Assembly (NCBI RefSeq): GCF_001907695.1
Contig: NZ_KV880640.1
Location: 124,001-188,000 of the forward strand
Origin: Thalassospira sp. TSL5-1
Lineage (GTDB): Bacteria; Pseudomonadota; Alphaproteobacteria; Rhodospirillales; Thalassospiraceae
Length of the DNA: 64,000 bases
Direction: 5' to 3'
Shown piece by piece: positions 54,028 through 61,707 of this stretch. Each line of letters begins with the position of its first letter. The first letter of the stretch is position 1. The notes beneath the pieces are model-generated. The model searched no databases. It was not told the DNA's origin and was given only the letters and a program-made list of their open reading frames with translations. The position numbers and the translations under genes were made by a program.

Positions 54028-55482
54028 TTAGCGAATGGCGGTGCAGAAATATTTGATCTCCAAATATTCCTCGATGCCGTATTTGGAGCCTTCACGGCCC
54101 AAACCGGACTGTTTCACACCACCAAACGGCGCAACTTCATTGGAGATCAGGCCGGTATTGTGCCCGACCATGCCGTAATCAAGGGCTTCGGCGACACGCC
54201 AGCTCCGGCGGGCATTTTCGGTATAGAAATACGCCGCCAGGCCAAATTCGGTGTCGTTGGCCATTGCAACGACTTCTTCTTCGGTCTCGAATTTGAACAG
54301 CGGGGCAACCGGGCCAAAGGTTTCTTCGCGCGCGACCTTCATGGACTGGGTGACGTCGGCCAGAACGGTCGGCTCGTAAAAGGTGCCGCCCTGTGAACCG
54401 CGCGTGCCGCCGGTCACAACCTTTGCCCCCTTGGATAGCGCATCGGCAACATGTTCCTCGACTTTCGCCAGGGCATCTTCGTCAATCAGCGGGCCAATCA
54501 ACACACCCTGTTCGCTGCCGGAACCCACTTTCATGGCTTTAACCCGTTCGGCCAGCTTGGTGGCAAAGGCATCGTAAACACCGGCCTGGATATAAAGGCG
54601 GTTGGCACAGACGCAGGTTTGTCCGGCATTGCGATATTTCGATACCATTGCGCCTTCGATGGCGGCATCAATGTCGGCATCGTCAAAAACAATGAAGGGG
54701 GCATTCCCGCCCAGCTCAAAGCTGAGTTTTTTGATGGTCGGAGCACATTGACCCATCAGAATACGGCCAACTTCGGTTGATCCGGTAAAGGACAATTTGC
54801 GCACTTTGTCCGATGCGGTTAGCACGCCGCCAATTTCGCGTGCCGGGCCGGTGACAACCTGAAACACCCCTTTGGGGATGCCGGCTTGCTCGGCCAGATA
54901 GGCCAGGGCCAGGGCGGTCAGCGGTGTTTGTTCAGCCGGTTTGACAATCATGGTGCAGCCCGCGGCCAATGCCGGGGCCGCCTTGCGCGTGATCATGGCG
55001 GCAGGGAAGTTCCAGGGCGTAATTGCCGCACAAACGCCAATCGGCTGCTTTAATACGATCAGCCGTTTGTCAGTTGTCGGTGACGGGATGGTATCGCCAT
55101 AAACCCGTTTGGCCTCTTCGGCGAACCATTCAACAAAGGATGCCGCATACATGGCTTCACCTTTGGCTTCCGCCAGCGGTTTGCCCTGTTCGGCGGTCAT
55201 CATGGCGCCAAGGTCATCGGCATTTTCAACAATCAGGTTAAACCAGCGCCGCAAAATGGCCGCCCGTTCCTTGGCCGCCAGGGCGGACCAGTCAGCAAAG
55301 GCACGCTCGGCTGCGGTGATGGCGGTTTCGGTTTCGACACTGCCCAATATCGGCACGGTCGCAACAACGCTGCCATCAAATGGATTGGTAACATCCAGCG
55401 TCGCGCCTTTGGGGGATGTGACCCATTTGCCATCAATCAGACAAGCGGTTTTCAAAAGTTCGGGATTTTTCAGCTTGAGCAT
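54028..55482 (-). CDS. blcA: Succinic semialdehyde dehydrogenase
   Basis: NAD(P)-dependent aldehyde dehydrogenase of 484 residues. The catalytic Cys is in YRNAGQTCVCANRLYIQ and the general-base Glu in KLSFELGGNAPFIVFDDAD; AITPWNFPAAMITRKAAPAL is the typical cofactor-site region of GabD-like enzymes. The ATG at 55482 is chosen because AAGGAGG lies just upstream, in preference to an in-frame start at 55503. It completes conversion of gamma-butyrolactone through 4-hydroxybutyrate and succinic semialdehyde to succinate. It heads the operon next to an IclR regulator and a strong inverted repeat. Confidence 0.93.
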   Translation of the reverse strand: MLKLKNPELLKTACLIDGKWVTSPKGATLDVTNPFDGSVVATVPILGSVETETAITAAERAFADWSALAAKERAAILRRWFNLIVENADDLGAMMTAEQGKPLAEAKGEAMYAASFVEWFAEEAKRVYGDTIPSPTTDKRLIVLKQPIGVCAAITPWNFPAAMITRKAAPALAAGCTMIVKPAEQTPLTALALAYLAEQAGIPKGVFQVVTGPAREIGGVLTASDKVRKLSFTGSTEVGRILMGQCAPTIKKLSFELGGNAPFIVFDDADIDAAIEGAMVSKYRNAGQTCVCANRLYIQAGVYDAFATKLAERVKAMKVGSGSEQGVLIGPLIDEDALAKVEEHVADALSKGAKVVTGGTRGSQGGTFYEPTVLADVTQSMKVAREETFGPVAPLFKFETEEEVVAMANDTEFGLAAYFYTENARRSWRVAEALDYGMVGHNTGLISNEVAPFGGVKQSGLGREGSKYGIEEYLEIKYFCTAIR

Positions 55483-55495
55483 TTTTCCTCCTTGA

Positions 55496-55532
55496 AAGTT
55501 CATTATATTGAACTTATATCAATTAGTTGAAC
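55496..55532. promoter_or_regulatory. Candidate BlcR operator
   Basis: AAGTTCA (55496-55502) and TGAACTT (55509-55515) form perfect 7-base arms around TTATAT. Another TTGAAC half-site follows at 55527-55532, 19 bases after the one at 55508-55513. The sites fill the 96-base region between the divergent dehydrogenase and IclR genes, where Agrobacterium BlcR also binds inverted repeats. Confidence 0.6.
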
Positions 55533-55578
55533 CAACGGTGCCGCCAAACACTGTTTAAAGTCAAGAAGGAAAACGGGC

Positions 55579-56358
55579 ATGGCAGAAATTGAAACATCCA
55601 AGGCAGGTGCAACTGCCGTTCCGGCATTGCGCCGTGCAGTTGCGATAATGGATTTTGTCTCAGGGGCATCAAAAGCACCCAATGCCGCTGAAATTGGGCG
55701 GGTTTTGTCTTTACCCAAAAGTACGCTGCACGGTTTGTTGCTTGCGATGGCAGAGCTGGGACTTTTAACCAGAGGTTCAGACGGCACCTTTAGTGCCGGT
55801 CCGCATCCGATGCGTTGGGCCAACGGATTTTTGGCTCAAAATGACCTGGTGGAGGTTTTCAAAACCTACTTTGCGGAGACTCGTGAGTTCGCCGAATATA
55901 CCCTCACAATGACAGTGCGAGACGGTAACAAGGTGGTTTATGTTGCCTGTTCCAATGCCAGTTTGCCGCTTGGCGTAACGTTTCGCATTGGTATGCGTCT
56001 GCCTGCCGCCTTTACGGCAACCGGCAAGGCACTATTGGCCGAACTGGACCCCATTACAGTCCAGGATTTGTTTTCCGGGGAATTTCCCGCTCCTTTAACA
56101 TCGCGTAGTGTGCGGAACCTTGCCGAACTTTGCAGCGATCTTGAAGAATCTCGGCAAAGGGGGTTCTCGATCGATGACGGGCAGGTTCGCGAAGGGATGA
56201 TTTGCCTGGGCACCGCACTTTATAACCATGCCGGCGATGCGGTTGCCGGGCTGGCGATTTCGCTGACCCGAAGCGAGGCTACAGCCAAAGCCATCGCAGA
56301 CTTGGGTGGGAAACTGGTCAATGCAGGCAGGGAAATCTCGCGGCGTCTTGGTGCCTGA
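55579..56358 (+). CDS. blcR: IclR-family transcriptional regulator (BlcR-like)
   Basis: Repressor candidate of 259 residues: an N-terminal winged helix (NAAEIGRVLSLPKSTLHGLL, then LAMAELGLLTRG) and a C-terminal IclR ligand domain with LPAAFTATGKALLAELDP and GFSIDDGQVREGMICLGTAL. It is divergent from the blcABC-like genes with only 96 bases between the chosen starts, exactly the arrangement of Agrobacterium blcR. The expected effector is succinic semialdehyde or gamma-butyrolactone. Its 3' end runs directly into a truncated peroxiredoxin frame. Confidence 0.9.
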   Translation: MAEIETSKAGATAVPALRRAVAIMDFVSGASKAPNAAEIGRVLSLPKSTLHGLLLAMAELGLLTRGSDGTFSAGPHPMRWANGFLAQNDLVEVFKTYFAETREFAEYTLTMTVRDGNKVVYVACSNASLPLGVTFRIGMRLPAAFTATGKALLAELDPITVQDLFSGEFPAPLTSRSVRNLAELCSDLEESRQRGFSIDDGQVREGMICLGTALYNHAGDAVAGLAISLTRSEATAKAIADLGGKLVNAGREISRRLGA

Positions 56359-56425
56359 CACATTTGCTTTGTGTCGTATGCTGCCTGGGATATTTCGACA
56401 ACTTGTGGCACAGGATATGGTCGGA

Positions 56426-56725
56426 GAAACCAATTTATCCGGTGCCCCGGTTTTTGATTATACCCAGGACTGTCTTGTCGCCACAATGGACTATCGGGTG
56501 TTGATCCGCTCCCTCCATTTGCCCTTTTCAGTATTAAGCGATGCGGATCTGGCGCTGGTTACAGCCCTGAAATTGCCTGTTTTTACAGTCGAAGGCATGA
56601 CCCTGATGCGCCGTTTAACCCTGGCCATTCGTGACGGTCTTATTCGCCATGTGTTTTACCCCATCGAAAACCCCGCCGGGTATGTCGAGGATGTTTTGGC
56701 GTGGCTGAAACAGGCCGGGAGATAA
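56426..56725 (+). pseudogene. Peroxiredoxin remnant (C-terminal part only)
   Basis: A frame that continues out of the IclR 3' end matches the C-terminal half of AhpC/TSA-type peroxiredoxins from about 56426: SLHLPFSVLSDADLALVTAL, LPVFTVEGMTLMRRLTLAI, then HVFYPIENPAGYVEDVLAWL. The N-terminal half, including the catalytic peroxidatic Cys and the thioredoxin-fold start, is absent, and the sequence before 56426 in this frame does not match the family. A 102-residue product could start at the ATG at 56417, but without the active site it would be non-functional. It looks like a gene cut when the blc-like locus was inserted or rearranged. Confidence 0.7.
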
Positions 56726-56900
56726 CCGGTTTAAAGCGACTGTTTTGAAAAACCGGTGCGAATGGCACAGGCCCAATCAGGCCGGTGGTTGTGGCCGGCC
56801 ATTTTCAGTACGCTCCAGCAAATAAATCACGTCATCATCCAGTGTGGCATGGCTGGCAAAAATGCCACATACAAGTGGGATGGATTATGGCATGCCACCC
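56726..56900. other. Short non-coding stretch with several dyads
   Basis: Contains ACCGGTTT/AAACCGGT (56725-56732 with 56750-56757), GGCCGG/CCGGCC (56780-56785 with 56795-56800) and TGTGGCAT/ATGCCACA (56843-56850 with 56862-56869). No gene is seen. Some may be remnants of a terminator of the truncated peroxiredoxin gene. Confidence 0.5.
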
Positions 56901-56937
56901 CAAAACAAAAACGGGGATGCACAGAATGCACCCCCGT
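56901..56937 (-). terminator. Rho-independent terminator of the idonate dehydrogenase/TRAP operon
   Basis: On the minus strand the stem is formed by 56937-56927 and 56921-56911 (11 pairs, one mismatch or G-U, loop of five), followed by TTTTGTTTTG. It lies 24 bases beyond the stop of the dehydrogenase gene. Confidence 0.88.
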
Positions 56938-56960
56938 CTGATCGGTCGATCTAACCTTGC

Positions 56961-58004
56961 TTAGCTGGCAAAGGCGAAATGCACCTTTACGGCCTTGCTG
57001 CGGTCGCGCGCCATGTCAAAGGCGGCGACGGCATCATCAAGTTCAAAGCTGGTCGTGATGATCGGTTTGACATTGATCTTGCCACTATTAATAGCATGAA
57101 CTGCCTGGGCGTATTCTTCATGGAAGCGGTGTGTGCCGACAATCATCAGTTCCTTGGCCACAACCGGGTTGAAGGACACCGGAATATCACCAGCTACGCC
57201 AACCTGCACCAGAATGCCCTGCGGGCGCAGCATCTTGATGGCCGACCCAATGGCCGGGGCGGCAGCGGAGCATTCAAAGCATACATCAATCTGGCCTTTG
57301 CCCTCTTCATATTGGGCGAGGTCAGTGGCATGACGGGCGATGTTAACGGCCTTGTCCGCACCCATTTGCAGGGCGATATCCAGGGCATAGTCCTGAAGGT
57401 CTGTAACAATGATTTCCGCTGCACCGGCCTGTTTGGCAGCGGCAACACATAATGCACCAATCGGCCCGGCACCCGTGACCAGCACGCGCTTGCCCGAAAG
57501 ATCGCCCGCACGGTTGACGGCATGCAGGCATACGGCCAGCGGTTCGGCGCAGGCGGCCTGGGCTAGGCTGGTTTGTTCGGAAACCGGCACACATTGCGCG
57601 GCATTAACTGTCATCACATCACGAAACGCGCCCTGAACGTGCGGCAGGCGAATGGCCGAACCAAAGAACCGCATATCCAGGCAATGCTGTTGCAAATTCT
57701 TTTTGCAATATTCGCATTCCCCACACGGGTGGCTGGGATTAAGGGCCACTTTTTGACCGATGCTAACGTTATTAACATCGTCAGAGACGGCAATCACCGT
57801 TCCCGCAACCTCATGCCCCAAAATGATGGGTTCGCGCACGCGGATCTGGCCGATCCCGCCTTCATAAAAATAGTGAATATCCGAACCGCAAATCCCGCCA
57901 GCCCCGATGCGGACAGTGACCTGTCCGGACGAAAGGGGGGCAACATTATCGGTTTCGATACGCACATCCTGTTGTCCGTATAAACGGCAAACACGGGTTT
58001 CCAT
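56961..58004 (-). CDS. Zinc-dependent dehydrogenase, L-idonate 5-dehydrogenase-like
   Basis: Medium-chain zinc dehydrogenase of 347 residues. Catalytic zinc ligands are in GICGSDIHYF and GHEVAG; the structural zinc Cys cluster is CGECEYCKKNLQQHC; the cofactor motif is VLVTGAGPIGALCVAAA. Closest resemblance is to L-idonate 5-dehydrogenase (IdnD), which oxidises L-idonate to 5-ketogluconate. In this operon with a TRAP transporter and next to uxuAB, it may oxidise an aldonate such as idonate or gulonate to a ketoaldonate. It follows the large TRAP permease gene by 7 bases. Confidence 0.9.
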   Translation of the reverse strand: METRVCRLYGQQDVRIETDNVAPLSSGQVTVRIGAGGICGSDIHYFYEGGIGQIRVREPIILGHEVAGTVIAVSDDVNNVSIGQKVALNPSHPCGECEYCKKNLQQHCLDMRFFGSAIRLPHVQGAFRDVMTVNAAQCVPVSEQTSLAQAACAEPLAVCLHAVNRAGDLSGKRVLVTGAGPIGALCVAAAKQAGAAEIIVTDLQDYALDIALQMGADKAVNIARHATDLAQYEEGKGQIDVCFECSAAAPAIGSAIKMLRPQGILVQVGVAGDIPVSFNPVVAKELMIVGTHRFHEEYAQAVHAINSGKINVKPIITTSFELDDAVAAFDMARDRSKAVKVHFAFAS

Positions 58005-58011
58005 CTTTTGA

Positions 58012-59286
58012 TTACTCCATCAGGGACGGCAGCCAGGTCGAGAAGAACGGCACATACGACACCAAAAACAGAATGATGATGTTCGTGATCAGGTAGGGCA
58101 CAAGGGCCTTGATGACCGGGCCGAGCGGCGACTTGGCGATATTGGCGCAAATAAACAGGCAAATGCCGACGGGCGGGGTGGTCAAACCAATCATCAGGTT
58201 CAACACCGCAAAGACTGCAAAATGGATCGGATCAATGCCGACATTTTGCGCCAGCGTCAGCAAGGGCACGAAAAGAATGATCAGGGCTGCGATGGTTTCC
58301 ATGAACATGCCCACCACCAGCAGCACCAGGTTGATCAGCAGGATCACGACATATTTGTTATCCGTCAGCGCCAGCACGGCATCGGAAATCATGGTCGGGA
58401 TGCGTTCGGACACCAGGATCCAGCCAAAGACATTGGCAAAACCAACCAGGGCCAAAATGGCGGCGGCTGTCACCGCGCTATCAATCAGAATACCCGGAAC
58501 GGCGCGAAGCGGCAGATCACGGTAAACAAACGCACCAACGACGAAGGCATACAGGCTGGCAATAACGGCCGTTTCGGTCGGCGTGGCAATCCCGCTTAGC
58601 AAGCCGCCAATGATCAGGGCCGTCATCGCAAGTGCCCAGAAGGCCCCCATAAACGACCTGCCCAGTTCGCCCATACCCTGCCACGGTTGATGGGGGAAGT
58701 CATTTTTGACCGCCAGGATATAGGTCGTCACCATCATGGCAAGCCCCATCATCATGCCCGGAAGGGCACCGGCGATGAACATTTTCCCAACCGAAATGCC
58801 CGACAGTGCGCCAACGATAATCATGGGCATGGACGGCGGAATAATCGGCCCAACCGTTGAAGATGCCGCTGTAACAGCTGCCGCAAACGGGCCGGAATAC
58901 CCCGCACGCTTCATGCCCGGAATCATCATGCCACCAATGGAGGCCGCATCGGCCACAGCCGTGCCGGAAATGCCACCAAACAGCATGGAACCGGCAACGT
59001 TGGTCAGGCCAAGGCCACCGCGCATCCAGCCAACCAGGGCGTTGGCAAAGCGCACGATACGGGGCGTAATACCGCCGCCATTCATCAAATTACCGGCCAG
59101 AATAAAACCGGGAATGCACAGCAGGACAAACACATCCATGCCGGCAAACATTTTTTGCGGAATAATCACCAGCGGCATGCCCTGCATCAACAGGTAAGCC
59201 ATTGATGACAGGCCAAGGGTAACGGCCACGGGCAGGCCAATAATCAGGCCAAGGACAAAAACACCCAGCAGGACAGCAAGGCTCAT
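58012..59286 (-). CDS. TRAP transporter large permease (DctM type)
   Basis: Transport subunit of 424 residues with about twelve hydrophobic segments. Conserved features include VLLCIPGFILAGNLMNGGGI, GSMLFGGISGTAVADAASIG, VGPIIPPSMPMIIVGALSG and LMIGLTTPPVGICLFICANI. It overlaps the small permease gene by four bases (ATGA). The set with DctQ- and DctP-like proteins forms an importer, by context for hexuronates or aldonates. Confidence 0.93.
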   Translation of the reverse strand: MSLAVLLGVFVLGLIIGLPVAVTLGLSSMAYLLMQGMPLVIIPQKMFAGMDVFVLLCIPGFILAGNLMNGGGITPRIVRFANALVGWMRGGLGLTNVAGSMLFGGISGTAVADAASIGGMMIPGMKRAGYSGPFAAAVTAASSTVGPIIPPSMPMIIVGALSGISVGKMFIAGALPGMMMGLAMMVTTYILAVKNDFPHQPWQGMGELGRSFMGAFWALAMTALIIGGLLSGIATPTETAVIASLYAFVVGAFVYRDLPLRAVPGILIDSAVTAAAILALVGFANVFGWILVSERIPTMISDAVLALTDNKYVVILLINLVLLVVGMFMETIAALIILFVPLLTLAQNVGIDPIHFAVFAVLNLMIGLTTPPVGICLFICANIAKSPLGPVIKALVPYLITNIIILFLVSYVPFFSTWLPSLME

Positions 59287-59792
59287 GGTAACTCTCCGGA
59301 CTGGCCTTCGGGTTTGCCGTTAGATGCGCCTGCCAAAACGCGAACAACGCGCAGCAGCGCAAAAAGTGACAGCAAAATCAGCAAAACAAAAACAGAAGCA
59401 TGAACAAAATCCATGCGAACCCCCATCGCAGGGGAGGTTTGCCACCGGCCGATGGAAACAAACTGCCATGCGGGCATAATCAGAAGCCCGGCAAAAACGG
59501 TTGTCAGGATGGCGGAAACAAACAAAAGCGTTTTTTGAATGGGTGCAGGCAGAATGTCTGTCACCAGTTCCACATTGACCAGTTCGCCATTGCGATAGGA
59601 AAGGCCTACGCCAAAGGCTGCCATATAAAGCAGGCATTGGCGGGTAAATTCCTCGGTCCAGACCGGGGAATCAGGCAGGAAGGTGCGCGCAAAGACCTGT
59701 ACCAGAACAGTGGCAAATAACAGGCCAAAGGCAATGCCGGTCAAAATACGGCAAAGCGCGATCAAAAGGGCATAAAGACGGGCGGCAGTCAC
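59283..59792 (-). CDS. TRAP transporter small permease (DctQ type)
   Basis: Small membrane subunit, about 169 residues with four helices (LLIALCRILTGIAFGLLFAT, LLYMAAFGVGLSYRNGELVN, TLLFVSAILTTVFAGLLIM and FVLLILLSLFALLRVVRVL). The conserved WTEEFTRQCLLYMAAFG is typical. Start is taken as GTG at 59792, preceded by GGGGAG at good spacing, instead of the in-frame TTG at 59828 that lies closer to the binding-protein gene. Confidence 0.87.
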   Translation of the reverse strand: MTAARLYALLIALCRILTGIAFGLLFATVLVQVFARTFLPDSPVWTEEFTRQCLLYMAAFGVGLSYRNGELVNVELVTDILPAPIQKTLLFVSAILTTVFAGLLIMPAWQFVSIGRWQTSPAMGVRMDFVHASVFVLLILLSLFALLRVVRVLAGASNGKPEGQSGELP

Positions 59793-59851
59793 GATAACTC
59801 CCCTTTGCCGGGAATGGCCCGGCTGCAATGAACAGCCGGGCTTTCAGAGAC

Positions 59852-60838
59852 TTATTTCTTTTTGGCAAACAGGTCCTGGACAATCGGGCGAATGTCGTCA
59901 GACACGTTTTTCAAAACAGCGGCTTCGGCCTGTTTGGCAAAGGCGGCCTGGTCCACATCAACAAAGGTCATGCCTTTGTCCTGCAGTTCTTTGGTCAGGC
60001 GTTTTTCGTCTTCAAGGAACAGACCACGCTCGAATTTCTGTGCACGGCTGGCGGCTTCCATCACGGCTTTCTTGTCTTCATCCGACAGTTTCTGCCAGGT
60101 GATTTCCGAAATGGTCAGATAGATCCAGGAACGTACATGGTCGGTTTTGTTGACGTATTTCTGCACTTCGTTGAAACTTGCAGAATCAATCAGCGCCAGC
60201 GGGTTTTCCTGGGCATCAATCGTGCCAGCCTGAAGCGATGTAAACACTTCCGAGAATGCCATCGGGGTCGGGCGGGCACCAAGGGTTTTCCAAACGTCAA
60301 CAAACAACGGCACGTTCGGCACGCGCAGTTTCAGGCCGTCCAGGTCGGCCGGGGTTTTGATCGGGCGGTTGGATGTCAGTTCACGCGGGCCACGGGCAAA
60401 ATAGGCAATCGGGCGAATGCGAGCACGTTCAATGATCTGTTCTTCGATCTTTTTGCCAATGTCGCCGCTGGCAACTTCGTCCATTTCCTCAAGCGAGGAA
60501 TAGGCATAAGGCACCGCCAGAAGGGCCGCCATCGGTGCCCAGTTCTGCAGGCTTTCGCCGGTAATGGTCATGTCGACCGAGCCCAGCTGCATGCCGTTGA
60601 TCAGGTCAATTTCCTTGCCCAGCGTTTCGTTGGGGAAAACCTGCACGTCAATGCGGCCCTCGGTCAGCTTGGACAATTCTTCGCCAAACTTCAGGGCGGC
60701 CTTGTTCCAGGCATTCTGTTCGTTGGCCAGGTGCCCCAGTTTCAGGGTCATTTCGGCAGCATTTGCACTGTGCATCATAAACAGCGCAGTTGCCCCGGCC
60801 ATAAGCATGGTTTTTGTTTTCTTGAACGTAAGCATCAT
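59852..60838 (-). CDS. TRAP transporter substrate-binding protein (DctP type)
   Basis: Periplasmic binding protein of about 328 residues. The ATG at 60838 follows GGAGGAAAA and gives a Sec signal peptide (LMAGATALFMMHSANAAE). DctP features: LKLGHLANEQNAWNKAALKF, GRIDVQVFPNETLGKEIDLI, LDGLKLRVPNVPLFVDVWKT and a FTSLQAGTIDAQENPLAL segment. The Arg in LKLRVP is the usual carboxylate-binding residue. It heads the TRAP/dehydrogenase operon, just after the GntR regulator gene. Confidence 0.93.
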   Translation of the reverse strand: MMLTFKKTKTMLMAGATALFMMHSANAAEMTLKLGHLANEQNAWNKAALKFGEELSKLTEGRIDVQVFPNETLGKEIDLINGMQLGSVDMTITGESLQNWAPMAALLAVPYAYSSLEEMDEVASGDIGKKIEEQIIERARIRPIAYFARGPRELTSNRPIKTPADLDGLKLRVPNVPLFVDVWKTLGARPTPMAFSEVFTSLQAGTIDAQENPLALIDSASFNEVQKYVNKTDHVRSWIYLTISEITWQKLSDEDKKAVMEAASRAQKFERGLFLEDEKRLTKELQDKGMTFVDVDQAAFAKQAEAAVLKNVSDDIRPIVQDLFAKKK

Positions 60839-60864
60839 TTTTCCTCCCATAATGTGGTGATGCC

Positions 60865-61575
60865 TCAGGGTGACGAAACCGGTTCGGAATCGTCGAATAG
60901 TTCGGAACGTGATTTGGCAATATCTGGCAGCGTCAGCAGGATCTCTCGGGTGTGGCGGCGCATGGCGGCACCGGCCTTTTGCGGGTCGCCTGCTTCGATG
61001 GCGGCCAGGATCGCTTCGTGCTGGGCGACAATATCTTCCATCGAAAACTGGAAATAACTCAGGAAGCGCACCCGGTCGAGCTGGGCACGCACATCTTCAA
61101 CCACTTTCCAGGCATATGTTTTTCCTGCAGATTCCGCGAGGCAGCGATGAAAATCATGATCGAGGGCAAGGAAAGATTTGGCATCGCCTTGCATGGCGGC
61201 GCGCTGGGCTGAAATCAGGTCGCGCAGACGGTCAATCGCGCCATCAGACGGGTTGCTGGCGACATAACTGGCAATGTCGGCTTCGATGGCTTCGCGCACA
61301 AAGCGCGCATCAAGGACCGATGAAATGGAAATTTTGCGAACATAGGTGCCGCGCTGCGGGCGGATTTCAAGCAAACCTTCGTCGGCCAGTTTGATAAAGG
61401 CCTCGCGCACGGGCTGGCGACTGACATCATAGGACCGTGCCAGTTCCGCTTCGGAAATACGCACGCCGGGCAAAAGATCGGCGCACACGATCCGCTCGCG
61501 AATGATGCGATGGATTTGCGGGCCAACCGCCTGATCGGTTGAAACAGACCAGTTATATTCGCCGGGATCGGTCAT
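60865..61575 (-). CDS. GntR-family transcriptional regulator (FCD domain, UxuR-like)
   Basis: Regulator of 236 residues: winged helix (RISEAELARSYDVSRQPVRE, then AFIKLADEGLLEIRPQRGTY) and an FCD domain with FLALDHDFHRCLAESAGKTY and DIVAQHEAILAAIEAGDPQK providing metal-binding His residues. It sits ahead of the TRAP operon on the same strand and is divergent from uxuA, so it likely controls both units in response to a hexuronate or aldonate, as ExuR/UxuR-like proteins do. Confidence 0.92.
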   Translation of the reverse strand: MTDPGEYNWSVSTDQAVGPQIHRIIRERIVCADLLPGVRISEAELARSYDVSRQPVREAFIKLADEGLLEIRPQRGTYVRKISISSVLDARFVREAIEADIASYVASNPSDGAIDRLRDLISAQRAAMQGDAKSFLALDHDFHRCLAESAGKTYAWKVVEDVRAQLDRVRFLSYFQFSMEDIVAQHEAILAAIEAGDPQKAGAAMRRHTREILLTLPDIAKSRSELFDDSEPVSSP

Positions 61576-61607
61576 ATTTTAACTCCTTGCGTTTTTTGTT
61601 TATGCTG

Positions 61608-61622
61608 CATACTACCATACTA
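61608..61622. promoter_or_regulatory. Tandem CATACTA repeat in the divergent uxu promoter region
   Basis: CATACTA occurs at 61608-61614 and 61616-61622, an 8-base period, between the GntR gene and uxuA. It may be part of the regulator's operator; the pattern is short and the assignment tentative. Confidence 0.35.
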
Positions 61623-61707
61623 GTCAACCATATTCTGGCATGTTATGATGCCGGTTACCAAGTTATAGACTGTGGACATGCAGCCACGCCAACACAGAGA
61701 GAACAGC

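Noticed and set aside
59828-61057. Plus-strand open frame of 409 codons
   Set aside because: Antisense to the TRAP binding-protein and GntR genes; no domain pattern and a Phe/Gly/His-skewed composition typical of shadow frames.
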